NCBI GenBank assembly: GCA_003116975.1
Contig: BGKB01000076.1
Span: forward strand, 62,001 to 126,000
DNA: 64,000 nt
Direction of reading: 5' to 3'
Origin: Aurantiochytrium sp. KH105
Lineage: Eukaryota > Sar > Bigyra > Thraustochytrida > Thraustochytriidae
Shown here: positions 58,328 through 64,000 of the stretch, one piece after another
Position numbering within the stretch: position 1 is the stretch's first letter
Layout: every line of letters starts with the position of its first letter
Notes under the pieces: model-generated
The model's database searches: none
What the model saw: the letters and a program-made list of their open reading frames with translations, nothing else
What the model was told of the DNA's origin: nothing
Position numbers and translations under genes: made by a program

Positions 58328-59839
58328 TCAGGGCACATGAACAGGGACTGAGTCTTGCTTGAAACCCGTGTGCGCACGCACAAAGAGATCCTGTGGCAGG
58401 CAAGGCAAACAATCCTTACAATAGAGGGTGCGCCAGCGGCAAGCTGCCTGATCGATCGTTGACTTCGGGTTGCCAATGAAAACGTCGGCATAGACCCAAA
58501 GCCACACCTGCTGCATAAAAGGAATGTCCTCAGACTCGATTTGCCACATGGAAAACATCGCATCTTCCTCGGGGACAAGACCATCGGTGCTCACAACGAC
58601 ATGTGCCTCGTCCTCTGGAATCCCAGACTGGGAAAGGTAGGAACGCACCATATCAGGCGTCAAATGACAATACTTTTCGTACTCGTCGTATTTGTCAAGC
58701 TCGCTCAACTGAATTGGTTTAACGCACGAACGCGAGAGCCAGCGTCGATGCACCGCAACGATCTTCTTGCCACGATGGGTGGAACGAATCGTCTCCAGGC
58801 GTGCCAGCGTCGCATCCAATGCGCCCTTGCCCGTAGGAGCGAGGTATCGCCAATCGCCAAAGGGGAAGAGCTCTCCAGGGGCCTTGTGATGCCAAGGGTA
58901 TCGGTAAAAGGACGAATGGCTCCACCCAGTCTCGCACGTGTCCTCGAGCTTTTTCACTTGCCCACTCTGGTACATGCGAGCAAAGGCCACGCAATTTTCC
59001 GAAGTGTACGGCTTACTCAGAGGAATGACGGGAATGATCGCTTTGAGGTTGTCAATTGATTCGTCGCTATAGACCTTGCACATCCACGCTTGCCACACGT
59101 CATCCACAGCGAGATAGTCATACCCTTTCGATCGCGATAGTTCCGCGGCGATAATGAGACTATCCATGCGGTTAGCGTTTCCAGCCACCTCAATGTTAAA
59201 CGAGTCCAACACCATGCAAGTCCTTCCGCCAAACAACAAGGTTGGAATGTCGCTACCGATATACTCTGGATAGAGCCACATGAGAAACACAAGAATTACA
59301 CAGACAACACTTGCGCCGCAAGCGAGCAGCCTTGCAGGGCCCACCCGCTCCGCATGAAGACGGAGAGCTTGCAGAGAGAACCTGCGAAGCCCACGGGGCG
59401 AAAACACCTTGCGCTTGAGCTTGTCATCCTCTGCGTCACCATTGCCGTCCGAGACAATCAGACGCACATTATCGCTCGATCCACGATCCCGATAGCTCTC
59501 GCCTTCGGCAAGCGTGGCTCCCTTGCCTGGTCGCATGTGGAGATCAGACGCCTGAAATTGGAAATGGTCTGCGCGCGAGTGAGACAAGCTCGCGCGTCGG
59601 TTTCTTGCCGCGAGAGCAGACGGCGCGAGTGCCGGGCCTCGAAAAGAAGCCGTGCGACCTCTCGAGGACGACTGCGTTTCGCTGCTCGAGGTCCTCGTCC
59701 GAAGCGTGGTGCCCACCACCGCACCTGTATTCGCTCTATGCGAGAGCAGACTTTCCTCGCTCGCGCCGAAGCCGGGCCTCTCCAACAAGTGCAGATCCTC
59801 CCGGAGCGGCGTTTGCATCGACCTCGCGCCTCGCGCCAC
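58328..59839 (-). CDS. Type II membrane protein, fucosyltransferase-like
   Basis: The protein is 503 residues. A long polar cytosolic N-terminus (1-168) is rich in serine and arginine. One transmembrane helix (about 170-192, LLACGASVVCVILVFLMWLY) then leads to a lumenal domain of about 300 residues, the usual Golgi glycosyltransferase topology. The lumenal part follows a fucosyltransferase outline: NRMDSLIIAAELSRSKG in place of the GxGNR motif, KKIVAVHRRWLS in place of the VHxRR donor-binding motif, VVVSTDGLVPEED, and FIGNPKSTIDQAACRWR near the end. About ten lumenal cysteines could form disulfides. Similarity to O-fucosyltransferase or alpha-1,2/1,6-fucosyltransferase folds is my reading and not a family match. 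Its start is divergent from calnexin. Confidence 0.72.
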   Translation of the reverse strand: MARGARSMQTPLREDLHLLERPGFGASEESLLSHRANTGAVVGTTLRTRTSSSETQSSSRGRTASFRGPALAPSALAARNRRASLSHSRADHFQFQASDLHMRPGKGATLAEGESYRDRGSSDNVRLIVSDGNGDAEDDKLKRKVFSPRGLRRFSLQALRLHAERVGPARLLACGASVVCVILVFLMWLYPEYIGSDIPTLLFGGRTCMVLDSFNIEVAGNANRMDSLIIAAELSRSKGYDYLAVDDVWQAWMCKVYSDESIDNLKAIIPVIPLSKPYTSENCVAFARMYQSGQVKKLEDTCETGWSHSSFYRYPWHHKAPGELFPFGDWRYLAPTGKGALDATLARLETIRSTHRGKKIVAVHRRWLSRSCVKPIQLSELDKYDEYEKYCHLTPDMVRSYLSQSGIPEDEAHVVVSTDGLVPEEDAMFSMWQIESEDIPFMQQVWLWVYADVFIGNPKSTIDQAACRWRTLYCKDCLPCLPQDLFVRAHTGFKQDSVPVHVP

Positions 59840-60571
59840 CTGTGTCCGTCTCGAGCGAGCTCAAGGGCCACGTGTATAGAAGAAAGAAGTCTTGCCTTGC
59901 CTTACCTGCGCTGCGAACGTGCAAACCAATCTCAATCTTCACTGTCCGTCGAGCGTGTGCACGCGCGTCCAGCAGCGACGGCGTCCGCAGGGCGGCGTCC
60001 GCGGGTCTGCCGCCAGCAGAGCGTCTCGCGGCCGCCCGCCGCCACCCGCGCCCGCGTGGACCGCCCTCGCGCTCGAGGTCTGCGCCGCGCTTTCGCGCCA
60101 GGAGGCGACAGGAGGGGCAGGGGGTCACGCCGGGCGCGCCGGAGGCTGGTACCTTCGGCGCCAAAGCTGGGCGCGGCCTCCGCCTTTCACGTGAAACGCG
60201 CCCCGTGCCCCCGCCCTTGCTTTCGCCGCGAGAAGCGTTCTTCGCTGTGCAGAAGCGGAACGCGGAAAGAACAAGAGGTCTACTTGCGGCGGGGCGCGCA
60301 AGTGGGGTATAGGCGACGGCAAGTGCGAGTGGCGCGGGCGCAAGTGGGCGGCGGAGAGGCGGCGGTTGCGGCGGCTTCGAGAAGATCCCGGACGTTTTTC
60401 CAGGCTGGCACGTTCCCAACCCGGACTCCGTCGCGAGGTCGCGGCCAGACTCCAATCGAGACAGCCCGCGCGTGCCGCCAGCCAGGCAGCCCGCCCGCCC
60501 CTCCAGCCAGCCCGCCAGCCAGCGAGCTAGCCAGCCAGCCCCGCCAGCAGCCCGCGAGCTCGCCGTAGGAG
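59840..60571. promoter_or_regulatory. Divergent spacer between the fucosyltransferase-like gene and calnexin
   Basis: 0.7 kb, GC-rich. It holds both leaders. Repeated CCAGC/CCCGC motifs lie just upstream of the calnexin ATG (60475-60555). No gene supported; overlapping frames are compositional. I did not find a perfect ER-stress element. Confidence 0.5.
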
Positions 60572-62212
60572 ATGAGGACGACCTTTGTGGCGGCGTACGC
60601 CGCCGTCGCTGCGCTCGCGCTGGGCCAGTGCGAGGCGATCAACTTCCGCGAGAGCTTTGAGGGCGCGAATGTGGAGAAAGAGTGGGTGAAGAGCGCTTCG
60701 GACCGCTACGCCGGCTCCGAGTGGACCTTCGACACCAGCAAGGACACGGGCGACGTGGGTCTGCAAACCGTCAAGCCGCACAAGTTCTACGGAATCTCGC
60801 GCAAGTTCGAGAACTCAATTCCCGTCGGCGACGGTGAAAAGCCCTTTGTGGCGCAGTACGAGGTCAAGTTCACGGAGGGGGTCTCCTGCAGCGGCGCGTA
60901 CCTCAAGCTCTTGGAGCAGGATGATGCTTTTACCCCAAAGGACCTCGTCGAGTCCTCGCCGTACTCGATCATGTTTGGCCCCGACAACTGCGGTGCCAAC
61001 AACAAGGTGCACCTCATCTTCCGACAGGAAAACCCGGTCACCAAAGAGTACGAGGAGAAGCACATGACCAAAAAGGTCACTTCGGTCCGCGACCGCACCT
61101 CTCACGTCTACACGCTCGAGGTTCATCCGGACAACACCTTCAAGGTCAAGGTCGACGGCAAGGTGGAAGCCGAGGGCTCGCTCACCGACGATGAAGCCTT
61201 TTCGCCGCCCTTCCAGCAGCCCAAGGAAATCGATGACCCCAACGACGAAAAGCCCGACGACTGGGTCGACCAGGCCAAGATCCCCGATCCCGAGGCGAGC
61301 AAGCCCGACGACTGGGACGAGGATGCACCCAAGCGTATCGCGGACCCGGACGCCGTTAAGCCCGAAGGCTGGCTCGACGATGAGCCAGATCAGGTTCCGG
61401 ACCCCGCTGCGTCCGAGCCGGAAGACTGGGACGAAGAGGACGATGGCATTTGGGAGGCCCCGCTCGTTGCCAACCCCAAGTGCACTGCCGGACCCGGCTG
61501 CGGCGAGTGGAACGCCCCGATGATTGACAACCCGAACTACAAGGGCAAGTGGAGCGCCCCGATGATCGACAATCCCGAGTACAAGGGTGTGTGGAAGCCG
61601 CGTCGCATTGAGAATCCGGCGTACTTTGAGGAGGCCAGCCCGGTCACCACCATCAAGCCTATCGGAGCTGTCGCGATTGAGATTCTCGCCAACGACAAGG
61701 GCCTTCGTTTTGATAACATCATCATCGGCAACGACGTCAAGGAGGCCGCAGATTTTATTGACAAGGAGTTCCTTGCCAAGCAGGCGGACGAAAAGGCAAA
61801 GGTCAAGGAAGAGGCCGCCCAGGCAGCACAAAACAGCCGCTGGGAAGAGTACAAAAAGGGCTCAATTCAGGGCTACGTCATGTGGTACGCTGGTGACTAC
61901 ATTGACTATGTCATGGAGCTTTACGAGGCTTCGCCGATTGCCGTTGGCCTTGGCGCAGCAGCGGCTGGTCTTGCCGTGCTTGTGGCGCTCATGGTCATGT
62001 GCATGTCTGGTGCCCCCGAAGAATATGATGATGACCTTGCTCTTCACAAGAAGGATGACGATGCGGCGGCCGGAGACGACGACGAGGCAGAGGCAGAAGC
62101 TGAAAATGATGCCGCTGACGAGGACGACGACGAGGAGGAAGATGACGATGATGAGGATGAGGATGAGGACGAGGCGACTGGCCCGCGGCGTAGGGTGAAA
62201 CGCGCCAACTAA
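60572..62212 (+). CDS. CNX: Calnexin, ER lectin chaperone
   Basis: The protein is 546 residues. It has a signal peptide (about 1-22, ending GQCEA) and a globular lectin domain (23-215) with GVSCSGAYLKLL, YSIMFGPDNCG and HLIFRQENP. The P-domain (216-350) has four type-1 repeats of the IPDPEASKPDDWDED kind and three type-2 repeats of the GEWNAPMIDNPNYKG kind. A second lectin segment then leads to a membrane helix (about 455-479) and a long acidic tail ending RRRVKRAN. The membrane helix makes it calnexin and not calreticulin. It binds monoglucosylated N-glycans and retains unfolded glycoproteins in the ER. The cytosolic tail is almost all aspartate and glutamate. The start is the first ATG after a GC-rich leader. 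Confidence 0.97.
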   Translation: MRTTFVAAYAAVAALALGQCEAINFRESFEGANVEKEWVKSASDRYAGSEWTFDTSKDTGDVGLQTVKPHKFYGISRKFENSIPVGDGEKPFVAQYEVKFTEGVSCSGAYLKLLEQDDAFTPKDLVESSPYSIMFGPDNCGANNKVHLIFRQENPVTKEYEEKHMTKKVTSVRDRTSHVYTLEVHPDNTFKVKVDGKVEAEGSLTDDEAFSPPFQQPKEIDDPNDEKPDDWVDQAKIPDPEASKPDDWDEDAPKRIADPDAVKPEGWLDDEPDQVPDPAASEPEDWDEEDDGIWEAPLVANPKCTAGPGCGEWNAPMIDNPNYKGKWSAPMIDNPEYKGVWKPRRIENPAYFEEASPVTTIKPIGAVAIEILANDKGLRFDNIIIGNDVKEAADFIDKEFLAKQADEKAKVKEEAAQAAQNSRWEEYKKGSIQGYVMWYAGDYIDYVMELYEASPIAVGLGAAAAGLAVLVALMVMCMSGAPEEYDDDLALHKKDDDAAAGDDDEAEAEAENDAADEDDDEEEDDDDEDEDEDEATGPRRRVKRAN

Positions 62213-62519
62213 GCAACTGATTTACAATAACATAACTGGCCTTGGTGTGCTCACTCTGGGATGGTCCACCTCTTTTATAAAAAAGCAAAGCTATTTCATA
62301 ATACTATTACATCTTGTGATCATCGGACATTGCGCATGTAGGTAGGCCTCGACCGGTCGCCTTTGCTTGCGCATTGGCATGGTGACCAAGAGCAAGTGAT
62401 CTATCAAACACGACCCTCGTTTCCACTTTCGTTCCCTTTTGAGCCGCCGAAAGAGTTATGATGGCTCCGCTTCTCTCTTTCTTTTTTTTTTTTTTTTTTA
62501 AAAAATTAAAAAAATGTTC
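62213..62519. other. Convergent 3' spacer
   Basis: AT-rich 3' flanks of calnexin and the RbgA-like gene, with a long T run passing into an A-rich run (about 62485-62518). No gene. Confidence 0.6.
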
Positions 62520-63515
62520 TTAGAAGCGGAGCTTCCCAGCAGCCTCCTTCTTGGCAGCGATGCGCTGTTCCTTTCGCAAGCGGCGGCGCTCGTCGCGTCG
62601 CTCGCTGCGACGTTCCGCCCCCTGCCGAATGCCATCCTCTTTGCCAAGTCTATACTCGTCACTATCCACCGATTCGGGTGACTCGAGACTTATCCTGCCA
62701 AGCCTGCCGCGGCGATAATCACGAACCAGAACCTCTGCCGCACGCTCGAGGTCAGGTACGCCTCCCGTGCGCATTAGGTTTCGTTTTGAAGCGATTGCTC
62801 GCAAAGCCGAGCGCGTCCACTCCGCCGCATTGGTTTCCTCCGGGGCGGGGGACTCAAAATCATATGCACTTGCCAACACTTCGGGGTACACGCCAACAAG
62901 ATGGTGTAGCAAGAAGCTCGCGGCTTCATCAAAATCAAAGATGCCGTCCTTGATAGCACCACTTATGGCCAGCCGATATGCGCACTCGGCAGGTGCCAGA
63001 CGCGGCCAAAGGAAACCCGGCGTGTCGAGAAGGGTGATTCGGGGCGTCAAGGTGATCTTTTGCTGACGCTGCGTCACTGCAGGGCGATTCTCTGTACGGC
63101 ACACGTTTTTGCCAGCCATGGCATTGATGAGTGTCGATTTGCCGACATTCGGCACGCCGAGGATCATGACGAGAGACGCTTTGCTACTCCCCGTACGTAA
63201 GAGTTCTTCGCCGCGCTGCAATACTTTTTGGGCGTCTGAAGGGTGCGTGGCCCGCGCAGGAACGGCCACGACACCGGGCTCCTGCTCGAGGTGCTCGAGC
63301 CACCGTGCAGTCTGCTCTGCGTCTGCCAAGTCGACCTTGTTGAGCACCTTGAGAGAAGGCGTTTCTCCTCGCAGCTGGGGCACGAGCGGGTTCTCACTGC
63401 TAAACGGTGCTCGCGCGTCGAGGACCTCGATCACAAGCTTCACGCGCCTCATCTGCGTCGCGATCTCCTGCCGCGCCTTGTGCATGTGGCCCGGAAACCA
63501 GTTGATGGCCGCCAT
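62520..63515 (-). CDS. RbgA/YlqF-type circularly permuted GTPase (MTG1 family)
   Basis: Read from the ATG at 63515 the product is 331 residues. It begins like bacterial RbgA: INWFPGHMHKARQEI. The GTPase motifs are permuted: NKVDLAD (about 57-63) comes before the P-loop GVPNVGKST (about 117-125) and DTPGF (about 160). The C-terminal helical domain has the RbgA signature LMRTGGVPDLERAAEVL followed by GRLGRISLE, and then a basic tail. RbgA and its organellar relatives help assemble the large ribosomal subunit; a mitochondrial role is likely. An in-frame ATG at 63776 would add 87 residues, including a hydrophobic stretch encoded by a pentanucleotide repeat. I prefer the shorter start because homology begins right at it, but then no obvious targeting peptide is visible. 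Confidence 0.92.
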   Translation of the reverse strand: MAAINWFPGHMHKARQEIATQMRRVKLVIEVLDARAPFSSENPLVPQLRGETPSLKVLNKVDLADAEQTARWLEHLEQEPGVVAVPARATHPSDAQKVLQRGEELLRTGSSKASLVMILGVPNVGKSTLINAMAGKNVCRTENRPAVTQRQQKITLTPRITLLDTPGFLWPRLAPAECAYRLAISGAIKDGIFDFDEAASFLLHHLVGVYPEVLASAYDFESPAPEETNAAEWTRSALRAIASKRNLMRTGGVPDLERAAEVLVRDYRRGRLGRISLESPESVDSDEYRLGKEDGIRQGAERRSERRDERRRLRKEQRIAAKKEAAGKLRF

Positions 63516-64000
63516 CTTTCTGTCCTTGTCTCCACGTTTGCGCTTGCAGCGGAGGTGCGTGCCGGGCAAGCTTTCTTTGCTCTGCTGCGCTCGCTTGCAC
63601 TGCTGCAGAGGCGGACGCAGTGCCCGTCTCACTTGTTTGCTCTCGCTGCCCGCGCCCGCGCAAAGTAAAGCAAAGCAAAGCAAAGCAAAGCAAAGCAAAG
63701 CAAGCCGCTCTCGGGATGACAACGAATCGTGAATGGCAGGAGAAGGAGAAGGAGTTGTGATGATGATGCATGCCATGGATGCTGCGCTGCACGCGGTTGC
63801 GGATGCTATGGCTGGCGGGCCACATTGTGCAGAGTCATAGATGGTTCATTGCATTGTGTTATAGTGACTAACGTAAGACAGGCAAAGACTGATATTTAGG
63901 GGATAAAGGGTGGGGACCCTGCGGGCGTGCAAGTAGTATAAAGACCTTGACATAGGCTACTACGCATGCTCGCTTTGGCTTTACCATGATATTACGTCAT
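63516..64000. other. Upstream region of the RbgA-like gene, to the window edge
   Basis: GC-rich leader, an AAAGC pentamer array (63666-63705) and AT-richer sequence after 63780. No gene supported. Confidence 0.55.
63666..63705. repeat. (AAAGC)n pentanucleotide repeat
   Basis: Eight copies of AAAGC. On the minus strand it reads LLCFA repeats in the frame of the RbgA-like protein. Confidence 0.95.

Noticed and set aside
1-64000. tRNA, rRNA, transposon, retroelement or viral remnants
   Set aside because: I looked for tRNA arm patterns, reverse transcriptase, integrase, transposase and capsid-like motifs and long terminal repeats in the larger frames, and found none.

Overview
This is a GC-rich nuclear window from a eukaryotic protist with compact genes. 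It holds 20 protein-coding genes I can support, plus one doubtful small ORF. All but two of the supported genes read as single exons, including a 15.5-kb ORF. The two introns I can define are short GT-AG introns of 130 and 167 bases. Centriole/basal-body genes point to a flagellated lineage. Adding the cAMP-receptor-like GPCRs, a 7TM-RGS protein, a HERC1-like HECT ligase, serine- and acid-rich linkers and few introns, my best guess is a stramenopile close to thraustochytrids (Labyrinthulomycetes). That placement is inference only; no rRNA or organelle marker is present.

Left part (1-20 kb). An ankyrin-repeat protein runs off the left edge (-). It is followed by the ESCRT-III subunit CHMP1 (-), then a large centrosomal-type coiled-coil protein (-) placed head-to-head with the LisH protein CEP20/FOPNL (+, one intron). 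Next come a FYVE-finger protein (+), a PARP6/8-like ADP-ribosyltransferase (-), a tiny one-helix membrane protein (+) and a 7TM protein fused to a split RGS domain (-).

Middle (20-44 kb). A membrane-anchored, possibly degenerate tubulin-tyrosine-ligase-like protein (+) converges on PRMT7 (-). PRMT7 shares a 0.5-kb divergent leader, carrying an 18-bp tandem repeat, with a secretory JmjC protein (+). A 5153-residue HECT E3 ligase (-) follows; it combines RCC1, LamG-like, UBA, B-box, FN3 and SPRY modules.

Right part (44-64 kb). A WD40-Roc-COR-TIR protein (-) is the most striking gene of the window: a receptor-like sensor, GTPase and TIR effector in one chain. Two cAMP-receptor-like GPCRs (-) follow in tandem, separated by a microsatellite-dense spacer. 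Then come GAR synthetase with an unexpected C-terminal membrane helix (+), a fucosyltransferase-like type II membrane protein (-), calnexin (+) and an RbgA/YlqF-type permuted GTPase (-).

Genes alternate between divergent and convergent pairs. Long GC-rich spacers sit between divergent starts and short AT-richer spacers between convergent ends. Many long overlapping ORFs in the GC-rich spacers are compositional and were left out. Functional threads are G-protein signalling (two GPCRs, RGS), centriole/cilium (CEP20, the coiled-coil protein, possibly the TTL-like protein), secretory pathway (calnexin, fucosyltransferase-like, JmjC), and ubiquitin/ESCRT/endosome (HECT ligase, CHMP1, FYVE). I saw no tRNA, rRNA, CRISPR array, transposon or viral element.
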